64,000 bases of DNA from Renibacterium sp043789415 (GTDB taxonomy: Bacteria; Actinomycetota; Actinomycetes; Actinomycetales; Micrococcaceae). Position numbers and translations under genes: made by a program. The notes below the pieces were generated by a model. It did no database searches. It was given only the letters and a program-made list of their open reading frames with translations, and was not told where the DNA came from. This document shows, in pieces, positions 8,992 through 17,720 of the stretch (within the stretch, counting starts at the first letter, position 1; each line of letters opens with the position of its first letter). The stretch lies in contig NZ_JBDLLW010000001.1 in assembly GCF_043789415.1 (NCBI RefSeq), forward strand, positions 1,116,001 to 1,180,000, in the 5' to 3' direction.

Positions 8992-10113
8992 ATGAGCGAA
9001 TCGACGGAAAGCGGTTGGGAATCCTTGCAGTTAGTCGAACTTCCGCTGAGTCAGGAGCTACTCTCTCGGCTCGGCCGCCTTGCCGAAACCGCCGAGCAAG
9101 CAGACCAGCATCCGCCTTTCTCCGACCAGAGCTGGGTCGAGCTACGCACTGCCACTGCCACTGCCACTGCCACTGCCACTGCCACTGCCACTGCCAACGA
9201 TGCCGTCACAGGAAGCAATGCGATCACCCCTCGAGTTTTTGCCGCTCGGCTCTCAACCAATGATTTCAAGCCCGACTCCAGCACCAGCGAACTGAACCCG
9301 AACGACGTCGCACTGGCGGGGGCCGCCGTCGTCATTCCGAACCAGGAGCATTCCCTCCTGGAACTCGTGGTTGACCCGGTTTACCGCGCTCAAGGCGCGG
9401 GCATTTCGCTGGTTGGCCTCATCGAACAGGCTCTTGGTCAGCTTGAATTCGATAAATTGCAGGCTTGGTCGCACGGCAATCACCCGGCCGCCGTCGAATT
9501 GGCTGATCGCTATCGTTTCGCGGTCAGCCGTGAACTGTGGCAAATGCGGCTGGAAACCAAAACCCAGGGCGGAGCTGCGGTGGAGCTCACGCTTCCCGAA
9601 GGCCTCCGTTTGCGTTCCTTCCTGCCCGGTCAGGACGAAGCCGGCTGGCTGGAGGTCAACGCGGCTGCTTTTGAGCACCATCCGGAACAGGGGAATATGA
9701 CGATGGCGGATTTACAGGCCAGGATCTCCGAGGATTGGTTCGACCCCAGCGGCTTCTTGCTCGCCGTGGACACCCAAGACCGGATTGCCGGCTTCCACTG
9801 GACCAAGATCCACCGAGCCGTCGAAGGCAGCGGTTCAGCGCAGCGAAGCGAACTCAATGAATCGAACGAACCAGGTGACCTGGGTGAGGTCTACGCCGTC
9901 GGCATCGCCCCGCGCGCCCAGGGCCTGGGCCTGGGTAAGGCACTAACCCAGGCCGGCATCGAATATCTGCGCCAAAAGGGTCTCGAGACGATCATGCTCT
10001 ACGTCGACGCCGACAATACCGCGGCCGTCTCGCTCTACCGAAAATTGGGTTTCACGGTATGGGACACCGATGTGATGTACACCTTCCGGGGAGCTGCCAC
10101 CGCAAAACGGTGA
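8992..10113 (+). CDS. mshD: Mycothiol synthase (Cys-GlcN-Ins acetyltransferase)
   Basis: A protein of about 373 residues with two GNAT domains that acetylates Cys-GlcN-Ins with acetyl-CoA, the last step of mycothiol synthesis. The N-terminal GNAT half has VVDPVYRAQGAGISLVGLIE (~125). The catalytic C-terminal half has VYAVGIAPRAQGLGLGKALT (~300, acetyl-CoA loop), DADNTAAVSLYRKLGF and a terminal VMYTF. An Ala/Thr dipeptide repeat (eight Thr-Ala units, ~residues 53-68) sits in the N-terminal half and is not a family feature. I chose the ATG at 8992; the in-frame TTG at 8965 is an alternative, and AAGGA lies 12 bases before the ATG. The glnR-mshD order is conserved in actinobacteria. Confidence 0.9.
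   Translation: MSESTESGWESLQLVELPLSQELLSRLGRLAETAEQADQHPPFSDQSWVELRTATATATATATATATANDAVTGSNAITPRVFAARLSTNDFKPDSSTSELNPNDVALAGAAVVIPNQEHSLLELVVDPVYRAQGAGISLVGLIEQALGQLEFDKLQAWSHGNHPAAVELADRYRFAVSRELWQMRLETKTQGGAAVELTLPEGLRLRSFLPGQDEAGWLEVNAAAFEHHPEQGNMTMADLQARISEDWFDPSGFLLAVDTQDRIAGFHWTKIHRAVEGSGSAQRSELNESNEPGDLGEVYAVGIAPRAQGLGLGKALTQAGIEYLRQKGLETIMLYVDADNTAAVSLYRKLGFTVWDTDVMYTFRGAATAKR
9147..9198 (+). repeat. Hexanucleotide microsatellite inside mshD
   Basis: Seven exact GCCACT units (9151-9192) lie in tandem, flanked by partial units GCACT and GCCAAC, and encode eight Thr-Ala repeats. Because the unit is six bases, copy-number change alters protein length without a frameshift. Confidence 0.95.
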
Positions 10114-10183
10114 AATAGTGCCCGCGCGACTTGTAGGCTTGATCCAGAGCAACTGAGCTACGGGAGAAGGAGGCAGTTCAGAG

Positions 10184-12412
10184 ATGCAGACTGAATCAAC
10201 GGGTACGGTGGGCAAGGTCGACCGTTTCGCCAGTTCCGAAGTCCCGGCTGCCAGAGCCACCCAGGATCGCATTGACATCCCGGAGTTCGCACCGAATCTG
10301 ATTCCGGACGGCGAGATCAGCCCGGATCGGTTCCTAGACCGCGAACTGAGCTGGCTGGCCTTCAACGCTCGTGTTCTCGAATTGGCCGAGGACCCGGAGC
10401 TTCATCTGCTGGAGCGGGTGAACTTTCTCTCCATCTTCGCCTCCAACCTTGACGAGTTCTTCATGGTCCGGGTCGCCGGCCTGAAGCGCCGGATCGCCAC
10501 CGGCCTGGCGGTGCCCTCACCGGCCGGTCTGAGCCCGATTGAAGTGCTGGAGCAGATCAGCGAGGAGGCGCATCGCCTGCAAGCCCGGCACGCTCACACT
10601 TTCGCCGATCAGATCCGCCCCGCACTGGCTTATGAGCACATTCACCTGGTGCGCTGGGACGAACTGGACGAAACAGCTAAAACGCAATTGAGCAAGATGT
10701 TCGCCGAGAAGGTCTTCCCGATTCTGACCCCGCTCGCCGTGGACCCTGCCCACCCCTTCCCTTACATCTCCGGACTATCACTCAATCTCGCCGTCGTGGT
10801 GCGCAACCCGGTGAGCGATAAAGAACTGTTCGCTCGCGTCAAAGTTCCCGATCAGTTGCCGCGCATGGTCTCGGTGGACGGCCCGCGCGCTGGATCGGTC
10901 CCCGGCCGAGTCGCTCGCTTCATCCCACTCGAAGAAGTGATCGCTCAGCACTTGGACCAGCTCTTCCCGGGTATGGAGGTGCTGGAGCACCACACCTTCC
11001 GAGTCACCCGTAATGAGGATCTGGAAGTCGAAGAGGACGACGCCGAGAACCTCCTGCAAGCTCTCGAAAAGGAGCTGCTGCGCCGTCGTTTCGGACCGCC
11101 GGTGCGGCTCGAAGTGACCACCGATATCAATCCGAATATCCGGGCGTTACTGGTTCGTGAACTGGACGTTGAGGAGTCGGAGGTTTACGCCGTCCCGGCT
11201 CCGCTGGACCTGCGCGGCCTGAGCGTGATCGGCAATATCGACCGGGCCGATCTGCATTATCCCAAACGAGTGCCGCACACCTCACGCTTCTTGAACGAGT
11301 CGGAGACCTCCAAGGCCGCCAACGTGTTCGCCGCGATGCGGCGCCGGGACATCTTGCTGCACCACCCTTACGACTCGTTCTCGACTTCGGTGCAGGCCTT
11401 TCTGGAGCAGGCTGCGGCCGATCCGAAGGTACAGGCGATCAAGCAGACGCTGTACCGCACCTCAGGCGACTCACCCATCGTGGATGCCCTGGTGGATGCC
11501 GCCGAAGCGGGCAAGCAAGTGCTCGCGCTGGTGGAGATCAAGGCGCGCTTCGACGAACAGGCGAACATCTCCTGGGCTCGCAAGCTGGAGCAGGCCGGAG
11601 TGCACGTGGTCTACGGCATCGTCGGCCTGAAAACGCACTGCAAGCTCTCTCTGGTGGTCAGGCAGGAGCAGGACGGCCTGCGCCGTTACTGCCATATCGG
11701 CACCGGGAACTACCACCCGCGGACCGCACGGTACTACGAGGATCTCGGACTACTCACCGCTGATGACAAGGTCGGCGAGGATCTCACCAGGCTGTTCAAC
11801 CAGCTCTCCGGCTATGCTCCCAAGTCAACCTTCAAGCGCTTGCTGGTGGCACCGCGTTCGGTGCGCTCCGGGCTGATCGACCGGATTGAGAGGGAGATCT
11901 CGAACGCCAGGGCCGGTCTGGCCGCCAGGGTTCAGATCAAGGTCAACTCGATCGTCGACGAAGCCATCATCGATTCGCTGTACCGGGCTTCCCAGGCCGG
12001 GGTGAAGGTCGATGTGATCGTCCGTGGCATCTGCTCGCTGCGCCCTGGGGTGCCGGGACTCAGCGAGAACATCACGGTACGCTCCATTCTGGGCAGATTC
12101 TTGGAGCACTCCCGGGTGTTCAGCTTCGCCAATGGTGGAGATCCCGTGGTCTACATCGGTTCCGCCGATATGATGCATCGCAATCTGGATCGCCGGGTCG
12201 AAGCGTTGGTGCAGTTGTCGAATCAGGAGGACATCAGCACCGTGGTTTCCCTGCTGGAACGCTATGTGGATAGCGGTACCTCAAGCTGGCATCTGAATAA
12301 TGAGGGCATCTGGACTCGTCATCACCTCGCCGAGGACGGTTCAGAACTCTCCGACGTCCAGTCCTGGCTCTTGGCAAGCCGTTCCCGCCAGCGATCGGCT
12401 TCTAACCGGTGA
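10184..12412 (+). CDS. ppk: RNA degradosome polyphosphate kinase
   Basis: A 742-residue PPK1 that reversibly polymerises the gamma-phosphate of ATP into polyphosphate. Visible features are RELSWLAFNARVLELAED (~48-65), the N-terminal PPK domain with NLDEFFMVRVAGLKR, and the catalytic core with KTHCKLSLVVR (autophosphorylated His) and YCHIGTGNYHPRTARYYEDLG. The C-terminal domain has GICSLRPGVPGLSENI and GSADMMHRNLDRRVE. Length and motif order are complete. The stop overlaps the start of the Nudix/histidine-phosphatase gene, a conserved ppk-mutT1 arrangement, implying co-transcription. Confidence 0.95.
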   Translation: MQTESTGTVGKVDRFASSEVPAARATQDRIDIPEFAPNLIPDGEISPDRFLDRELSWLAFNARVLELAEDPELHLLERVNFLSIFASNLDEFFMVRVAGLKRRIATGLAVPSPAGLSPIEVLEQISEEAHRLQARHAHTFADQIRPALAYEHIHLVRWDELDETAKTQLSKMFAEKVFPILTPLAVDPAHPFPYISGLSLNLAVVVRNPVSDKELFARVKVPDQLPRMVSVDGPRAGSVPGRVARFIPLEEVIAQHLDQLFPGMEVLEHHTFRVTRNEDLEVEEDDAENLLQALEKELLRRRFGPPVRLEVTTDINPNIRALLVRELDVEESEVYAVPAPLDLRGLSVIGNIDRADLHYPKRVPHTSRFLNESETSKAANVFAAMRRRDILLHHPYDSFSTSVQAFLEQAAADPKVQAIKQTLYRTSGDSPIVDALVDAAEAGKQVLALVEIKARFDEQANISWARKLEQAGVHVVYGIVGLKTHCKLSLVVRQEQDGLRRYCHIGTGNYHPRTARYYEDLGLLTADDKVGEDLTRLFNQLSGYAPKSTFKRLLVAPRSVRSGLIDRIEREISNARAGLAARVQIKVNSIVDEAIIDSLYRASQAGVKVDVIVRGICSLRPGVPGLSENITVRSILGRFLEHSRVFSFANGGDPVVYIGSADMMHRNLDRRVEALVQLSNQEDISTVVSLLERYVDSGTSSWHLNNEGIWTRHHLAEDGSELSDVQSWLLASRSRQRSASNR

Positions 12413-13386
12413 TGACGGAGCTCCCTGTTTCGGCAGAGCAGCGCGAAGCCTCCAGCACAGCCGCCCCGACCCCGGTTCCCAGGGTGCTAGCCGCTGGCGC
12501 GCTGTGCTGGCGGGTCAGGAAGAAACAGCTATGGGTTCTTTTGATTCACCGCCCTCGCTACGACGACTGGTCTTGGCCTAAAGGAAAACAAGATCCGGGT
12601 GAGACCATTCCGGAAACGGCGGTGCGCGAAGTCCGTGAGGAAATCGGCGTCACGGTTTCATTAGGGATTCCGCTGCCCACCCTTGACTACCGCATTTCCT
12701 CGGGACTGAAACGGGTGTACTACTGGGCTGCCGAGTTGGAGGAGCAAAAGCCCCGGCCAGACGGCAAAGAAGTGGATGAAGTGCTCTGGTGCACCGCGGA
12801 ACAGGCGCGCGAGTTGCTGAGCAACCCCTCCGACGTCGAGCCTCTGGACGCCCTGATCGAGGCCCATCGGCGCAAGGAACTGCGCACCTGGGCGCTGCTG
12901 GTGCTGCGGCATGCCAAAGCCAAGCCGCGCTCTTCCTGGACCCGTGCCGAAGGAGACCGTCCGCTGGCCGCCACCGGACAGCGACAGGCCGCAGCCGTGA
13001 AACGACTGCTGATGGCCTGGCGTCCGGACCGGGTGGTGAGCAGCCCGTGGGCGCGCTGCCTGGCAACGGTCTCCCCTTACGTCAAAGCCACCAAGGCCAA
13101 GGTCAAGCTTTCGGAGTCACTCACCGAGGCGAGCCACGAACGGAAGCCGAGACGCTCCCAGAGCACAGTTGAGGGACTTTTCGATAAGGGACGTTCAGTG
13201 GTGCTCTGCACTCATCGTCCCATTCTGCCCTCGGCCTTCAAACAGCTCGCCAGCCATATGAGTTCCCGGTTGAGGACTACCTTGCCAACCGAGGATCCCT
13301 ATTTGGCGGCCGGTGAGATTCTGGTCTGCCAGGTCTCCGGAGAACGCGTGGTTTCCGTCGAGCAGTTCAGGCCCTTTGAGGACTGA
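12409..13386 (+). CDS. Nudix hydrolase fused to SixA-type histidine phosphatase (MutT1-like)
   Basis: A 325-residue two-domain protein. The N-terminal Nudix domain (~20-150) carries the box GKQDPGETIPETAVREVREE, a fit to GX5EX7REUXEEXGU. The C-terminal phosphoglycerate-mutase-like domain (~160-325) carries the LVLRHAKAK (RHG-type) motif and the second catalytic His in VLCTHRP. Mycobacterial MutT1 has this fusion and hydrolyses 8-oxo-dGTP and diadenosine polyphosphates. The start is GTG at 12409, or the next-codon ATG at 12412; both overlap the ppk stop. It is probably co-expressed with ppk for nucleotide and polyphosphate housekeeping. Confidence 0.9.
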   Translation: MMTELPVSAEQREASSTAAPTPVPRVLAAGALCWRVRKKQLWVLLIHRPRYDDWSWPKGKQDPGETIPETAVREVREEIGVTVSLGIPLPTLDYRISSGLKRVYYWAAELEEQKPRPDGKEVDEVLWCTAEQARELLSNPSDVEPLDALIEAHRRKELRTWALLVLRHAKAKPRSSWTRAEGDRPLAATGQRQAAAVKRLLMAWRPDRVVSSPWARCLATVSPYVKATKAKVKLSESLTEASHERKPRRSQSTVEGLFDKGRSVVLCTHRPILPSAFKQLASHMSSRLRTTLPTEDPYLAAGEILVCQVSGERVVSVEQFRPFED

Positions 13387-13458
13387 CCAGGAAACTACCC
13401 GCAACATGGTACTGATGCTGCCCGCTCCGCTGTCGTTGGCGCGCGCTACGATGGGGTT

Positions 13459-14319
13459 ATGAGCATCTCCACCGCCTCCAATGAAGTTCTGCCCTCAGCA
13501 GCATCCGCGGATCAGGCACCTCCGGTGACTCCCTACGAGGATTTATTACGTGAAGTGCTCGCTCATGGCACTTCGAAATCCGACCGCACCGGCACCGGCA
13601 CGCGCAGCGTCTTCGGGCGGCAGATTCGCTTTGATCTGGCGGATTCCTTTCCGCTGATCACCACCAAGCGAGTGCATTTCAAATCAGTGGCGATGGAACT
13701 GCTCTGGTTCTTGCGCGGGGATTCGAATGTCCGCTGGTTGCAGGAGAACGGCGTTCGAATCTGGAACGAATGGGCCGATGAAGACGGCGAGCTCGGCCCG
13801 GTCTACGGCGTGCAGTGGCGCTCTTGGCCCACCCCAGATGGGCAGCACATCGACCAGATCGCCCAGCTCATGGAGGGTCTCAAGAGCAATCCGGACTCAC
13901 GCCGGCACCTGGTCTCGGCCTGGAACGTCGCAGAGATCTCCAAGATGGCGCTGCCACCGTGCCACACCTTCTTCCAGTTCTACGTAGCCGATGGAAAACT
14001 CTCCTGCCAGTTGTACCAGCGCAGCGCGGATATGTTCCTCGGCGTGCCCTTCAATATCGCCTCCTATGCGCTGCTAACCCTGATGATCGCCCAGCAAGTG
14101 GGGCTGGAACCCGGGGAGTTCGTCTGGACCGGTGGTGATGTGCATATCTACGATGACCACCTGGAACAGGTCGAAGAGCAGCTCAGCCGGGCACCCTACC
14201 CTTACCCGCAGCTGCGGATCACGCGGAAACCGGAGTCCATCTTCGATTACAATTTCGAGGACTTCGAGGTCGTCAACTACCAGCACCACCCCACGATCAA
14301 GGCCACTGTCGCGGTATGA
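13459..14319 (+). CDS. thyA: Thymidylate synthase
   Basis: A 286-residue ThyA converting dUMP plus 5,10-methylene-tetrahydrofolate to dTMP and dihydrofolate. Visible motifs are RTGTGTRSVFGRQIRFDL near the N-terminus, the catalytic-Cys loop MALPPCHTFFQFYVADGKLS, CQLYQRSADMFLGVPFNIAS (nucleotide binding) and GDVHIYDDHLEQVEEQL. The N-terminus is about 20 residues longer than E. coli ThyA. The stop overlaps the folA start (ATGA), so the enzyme regenerating its folate cofactor is translated from the same message. Confidence 0.96.
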   Translation: MSISTASNEVLPSAASADQAPPVTPYEDLLREVLAHGTSKSDRTGTGTRSVFGRQIRFDLADSFPLITTKRVHFKSVAMELLWFLRGDSNVRWLQENGVRIWNEWADEDGELGPVYGVQWRSWPTPDGQHIDQIAQLMEGLKSNPDSRRHLVSAWNVAEISKMALPPCHTFFQFYVADGKLSCQLYQRSADMFLGVPFNIASYALLTLMIAQQVGLEPGEFVWTGGDVHIYDDHLEQVEEQLSRAPYPYPQLRITRKPESIFDYNFEDFEVVNYQHHPTIKATVAV

Positions 14320-14873
14320 GCGAAAGGACAGGGACGACGCCGGGCAGCGAAGCGAACCCGGCGATCGGCTTGATCTGGGCGCAGACTCCGAGCGGCGTGA
14401 TCGGTTCTGCGGGGACGATGCCCTGGCATGTGCCGGAGGATATGGCCCATTTCAGAGAGGTGACCTCCGGTCATCCGGTGATCATGGGGCGGCGCACCTG
14501 GCTCTCTTTCCCGGCGAAGTACCGCCCGCTACCGGACCGGACCAATATCGTACTGACCTCGGATCCAGCGTGGTCTAGGACGTCGGAGGCCAGCGGTGCG
14601 ATAGCAGTGGCCACGCTGGAAGAGGCGCTGCGAGCCGCTTCCAGCGCCGCCGGAAGCGAAGAGATCTGGATCGTGGGTGGCGGGCAGGTCTATGCGCAGG
14701 CGCTCCCCCTCGCTGATCTCGCGGTGATCACCATAATCGACCTTGCGGTGGAGGGCGACACCTATGCTCCTGAACTCGGACCAGAGTGGGTCCTGGGCAG
14801 AACCGAACCATTAGAGGGCTGGTCCACGTCCCGGTCCGGAGCAGATTACCGTTTCACCTGGTGGACTCGCTGA
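14316..14873 (+). CDS. folA: Dihydrofolate reductase
   Basis: A 185-residue DHFR reducing dihydrofolate to tetrahydrofolate with NADPH. Visible motifs are GLIWAQTPSGVIGSAGTMPW (~22-42, Met20-type loop), LPEDMAHF in the form VPEDMAHFREVT, the NADPH-binding VIMGRRTWLSF, and IWIVGGGQVYAQALPLADL near residue 115. It overlaps thyA by ATGA. The N-terminus carries a roughly 15-residue hydrophilic extension before the first core strand. Confidence 0.95.
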   Translation: MSERTGTTPGSEANPAIGLIWAQTPSGVIGSAGTMPWHVPEDMAHFREVTSGHPVIMGRRTWLSFPAKYRPLPDRTNIVLTSDPAWSRTSEASGAIAVATLEEALRAASSAAGSEEIWIVGGGQVYAQALPLADLAVITIIDLAVEGDTYAPELGPEWVLGRTEPLEGWSTSRSGADYRFTWWTR

Positions 14874-14966
14874 CGCACCCCGATCCCCAGATCCCCTGCT
14901 CAAGCAACCACCGAAGCGGCCAGTCATGAAATTTTCCTGAGCTTCATCGCCCCGTACCATGGAGAA

Positions 14967-16094
14967 ATGAGTTCTTCCGTGCACAGTGTGGGCTTCGTTG
15001 GTTGGCGGGGCATGGTCGGTTCGGTTCTGCTGCAACGGATGCAGCAGGAAGGTGATTTCTCGAAAATCTCCCCGGTCTTCTTCTCCACCTCGAACGCCGG
15101 AGGCGCCGCCCCGCAATTCGCCGAGGGCGATCCGGGTCTGCTGGCCGATGCTCATGACCTGGACTCTCTGGAGAAACTCCCCATTATCGTGACCGCTCAG
15201 GGCGGGGACTACACCTCAAAAGTGCACCCCCAGCTGAGGGCTCGCGGCTGGAACGGGCTGTGGATCGATGCCGCCTCAACATTGCGGATGAACGACGATT
15301 CAGTGATCGTGCTGGACCCGGTGAACCGTGCAGTGATCGATCAAGCCCTGGCCTCCGGCGTCAAAGATTTCATCGGTGGCAATTGCACGGTTTCCTGCAT
15401 GCTGATGGGCCTGGGAGGTCTCTTCCGCAACGGCCTGGTCGAATGGGCCACTTCCATGACTTACCAGGCGGCCTCCGGCGGCGGGGCGAAGCATATGCGC
15501 GAACTGCTCACGCAGTTCGGCGAGATCCACGGTGCGGTCGCCACCGAACTGGCGGATCCCTCCTCGGCTATTCTGAACATCGACCGGAGCGTACTGTCCG
15601 CGCAGCACGAGGTAGATGCCAGCCAGTTCGGCGCCCCTCTGGGCGGTTCGCTGATCCCCTGGATCGATGCCGACCTGGGCAATGGACAGTCCAAGGAAGA
15701 ATGGAAGAACGGCGCCGAAACGAATAAAATCCTCGGCTTTTCGGGCTCTGAGCGGGTCACCATGGACGGATTGTGCGTCCGGATCGGTGCCATGCGCGCG
15801 CATTCTCAGGCGCTGACCATGAAGCTCAAAGAGGAACTGCCGATCGCCGAGATCGAACGGCTCATCGACGCAGACAATGAATGGGCCACGGTGGTACCCA
15901 ATACCAAGGAAGCCTCGATGTCGACACTGACTCCGGTAGCCGCCTCGGGGCAGCTCAGCATTCCGGTGGGACGACTTCGTACCCTGGAAATGGGTCCGGA
16001 ATACCTCAGCGCCTTCACGGTTGGCGATCAGCTGCTCTGGGGCGCTGCCGAGCCCTTGCGCCGGATGCTCAAGATCGCCATCGGCGAGCTCTAG
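14967..16094 (+). CDS. asd: Aspartate-semialdehyde dehydrogenase
   Basis: A 375-residue enzyme reducing aspartyl phosphate to aspartate semialdehyde, the branch point to lysine/diaminopimelate, threonine and methionine. It has an NADP-binding N-terminus (VGFVGWRGMVGSVLLQRM), a catalytic Cys in FIGGNCTVSCMLMGLGGLF (~135), and downstream SGGGAKHMRELL and CVRIGAMRAHSQALTMKL with the catalytic His. Length and motifs match the Gram-negative-type Asd with the longer insert (the E. coli/Vibrio-like class, about 370 residues). It is a monocistronic gene convergent with the winged-helix protein gene. Confidence 0.93.
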   Translation: MSSSVHSVGFVGWRGMVGSVLLQRMQQEGDFSKISPVFFSTSNAGGAAPQFAEGDPGLLADAHDLDSLEKLPIIVTAQGGDYTSKVHPQLRARGWNGLWIDAASTLRMNDDSVIVLDPVNRAVIDQALASGVKDFIGGNCTVSCMLMGLGGLFRNGLVEWATSMTYQAASGGGAKHMRELLTQFGEIHGAVATELADPSSAILNIDRSVLSAQHEVDASQFGAPLGGSLIPWIDADLGNGQSKEEWKNGAETNKILGFSGSERVTMDGLCVRIGAMRAHSQALTMKLKEELPIAEIERLIDADNEWATVVPNTKEASMSTLTPVAASGQLSIPVGRLRTLEMGPEYLSAFTVGDQLLWGAAEPLRRMLKIAIGEL

Positions 16095-16128
16095 TTCCCG
16101 CTGCCGGGCTCTGCCTCACGCACCCCGT

Positions 16129-16193
16129 CCCAGCGAATCGGTGATTCAGTGGGGCAAGCTATCCCTCCCCACCCAAGCTCTGGATTCAGTGGG
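16129..16193. repeat. Paired-hairpin intergenic repeat, copy B
   Basis: The first hairpin is CCCAGCGAATC / GATTCAGTGGG (16129-16153), the linker GCAAGCTATCCCTC, and the second hairpin ends TGGATTCAGTGGG. At 65 bp it has the same length as copies A, C and D. It lies between the convergent asd and winged-helix genes and may double as their terminator. Confidence 0.78.
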
Positions 16194-16209
16194 GCGGACT
16201 ACTCAACAC

Positions 16210-17277
16210 TCATCCTCGTAGAAACCGCTGGTATCGTTCCGCGGCGATCTCGGCTGAACGCTGAACGGCGGGGCTCAGCGGCTCGAAAGGCAGCAACTCG
16301 ACCCGCCCCTTGGGGCTGCTCGGTTTCCGCCAGGTACCCACCACTCGACCGCCGTAGACGATGGTCGGCATGAACATGCCATTATTGCCCGGCACGATGC
16401 GCGATGCGTGCTCGACGGCGAGGGTATGCGAGCGATCCGCGTAACCCAGTAAGAACTCGTCGAACCCGGGCAGGAGCAGCAGACTCCTCGCACTGGCGGG
16501 CGGCAGTTCGAGAGTCTCGGGGGCCAGGAAGCGCTCCTCACTGTCGACGTCGAGAACCGCGAGTTCCTGCCGCACCGCAGCGAGGCCTAGGCGAGCGTCC
16601 CGCAGCGGCAGTTTGCTCCACCAGCAAAAGTCTTTCACAGTGGCCGGGCCGTGCGAGCGAAAATACCTGCGCACATACTCCGTGAGCGCTTCCTCCCGAT
16701 CCAGTTCCCTGGGTTGGGAAATCCACTCCTGGCTGGCCATGAAGAGTTGCTTGGCCCCTCTCATCGGCCCTTGGACCAAATGACCTTGCATGCAGAGCAC
16801 ACCGATCAGGTGAATCCCGCGTTGCTGCTCTACCGGTTGGCCGGCAGCGCTGAACGCGGCCAGCAGCTCTTCTCTGCTTGCACCACCACCGGTGACGGCG
16901 GCCAACGCCAGATCACGAACCTGGCCAAGGTCGGCGTCCGAAATCCCCAGTTGCCGATTCCGGCTTGCCATCGAGGCAATCACTCGCGGCCCGGTCAGAG
17001 ACAGCATCCAGCCGAGGTCTTCGGCAGCGCATAGATGCAGCGTACCGCGCATCGGCCAGGACCGGACCACTTCCCCCGTATCAAGAGCCGCCCTGACCTG
17101 TGAGAGCGCCGGGCGCGGCATTCGCAGGCCGATTGAATACAGCGCCCCCGGCAGATCCTGGGCCTGCAGGGCGAGCATCCAGCGCACGGCCTCGACGGGG
17201 CTGCTCAGGGAGCTGGCCAACAGGGCCTGGCTGAGCAGGCGCAGTCGGGCGAGCGACGACGTCGGAGCCTTCATCAC
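16210..17277 (-). CDS. Winged-helix DNA-binding domain-containing protein (HTH_42 family)
   Basis: A 355-residue member of the HTH_42/YcaQ-like family (DUF1006-type winged-helix proteins). Visible are the N-terminal RLLSQALL...VRWMLALQAQDLPGALYSIG, RSWPMRGTLHLCAAEDLGWM (~72-91), and the C-terminal LLLPGFDEFLLGYADRS and VYGGRVVGTWR. Some family members act as glycosylases on crosslinked DNA (the YcaQ/AlkX and AlkZ branches). Without the catalytic QxQ/QxD check I leave the function open; the QAQD here near residue 31 is suggestive of the QxQ/QxD motif. It is a single gene, divergent from the metal-sensor operon. Confidence 0.78.
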   Translation of the reverse strand: MMKAPTSSLARLRLLSQALLASSLSSPVEAVRWMLALQAQDLPGALYSIGLRMPRPALSQVRAALDTGEVVRSWPMRGTLHLCAAEDLGWMLSLTGPRVIASMASRNRQLGISDADLGQVRDLALAAVTGGGASREELLAAFSAAGQPVEQQRGIHLIGVLCMQGHLVQGPMRGAKQLFMASQEWISQPRELDREEALTEYVRRYFRSHGPATVKDFCWWSKLPLRDARLGLAAVRQELAVLDVDSEERFLAPETLELPPASARSLLLLPGFDEFLLGYADRSHTLAVEHASRIVPGNNGMFMPTIVYGGRVVGTWRKPSSPKGRVELLPFEPLSPAVQRSAEIAAERYQRFLRG

Positions 17278-17333
17278 CCTATTGAATCACCCGTTCGTTG
17301 GGAGACCGAGAGAATCCGCTTCCCCCTCTTTCA

Positions 17334-17375
17334 AATGGTCAGCATTCACTGTATGGTCAGTACATGCTGACCATT
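17334..17375 (+). promoter_or_regulatory. Operator of the CmtR-like repressor, overlapping its start codon
   Basis: AATGGTCAGCAT (17334-17345) and ATGCTGACCATT (17364-17375) are exact 12-bp inverted repeats, with a third half-site TATGGTCAGTACA between them. The right arm begins with the ATG of the regulator gene. Repressor binding would therefore block initiation of the regulator-transporter operon. Confidence 0.75.
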
Positions 17376-17720
17376 ACTTCTCGACTCGATGTGATGAACC
17401 GATTAGGCAGGGCAATGGCCGACCCCACTCGTTCCAGGATTCTGATGGAACTGCTTGAGGGACCGAGCTATCCGGCGGTTCTCGCCAGAAAACTCGAACT
17501 CACCAGATCCAATGTGTCGAACCACCTGAGCTGCTTACGCGATTGCGGGATTGTCGTCGCCGAACCGGAAGGGCGTCAGACCCGTTACGAGATCTCCGAC
17601 CCCCATCTGTCGCGGGCGCTGACCGCCTTGGTCGAGGTGACGCTGGCTGTGGACGAAAACACGGCGTGCCTGGACCCGAGCTGCCCGATACCCGGTTGCT
17701 GCGATTCGGACGCCCGATGA
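17364..17720 (+). CDS. ArsR/SmtB-family metal sensor, CmtR-like
   Basis: A 118-residue winged-helix repressor close to mycobacterial CmtR, the Cd(II)/Pb(II) sensor. Shared segments are LGRAMADPTRSRILMELLEG, LTRSNVSNHLSCLRDCGIVV and EGRQTRYEISDPHL. CmtR's metal ligands Cys57 and Cys61 correspond to the two Cys of LSCLRDCG. The C-terminal third ligand can be supplied by the Cys-rich tail TACLDPSCPIPGCCD. I use the ATG at 17364; the frame is open upstream but the family starts here. It overlaps the transporter gene by ATGA. The exact metal is inference from the Cys pattern. Confidence 0.85.
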   Translation: MLTITSRLDVMNRLGRAMADPTRSRILMELLEGPSYPAVLARKLELTRSNVSNHLSCLRDCGIVVAEPEGRQTRYEISDPHLSRALTALVEVTLAVDENTACLDPSCPIPGCCDSDAR

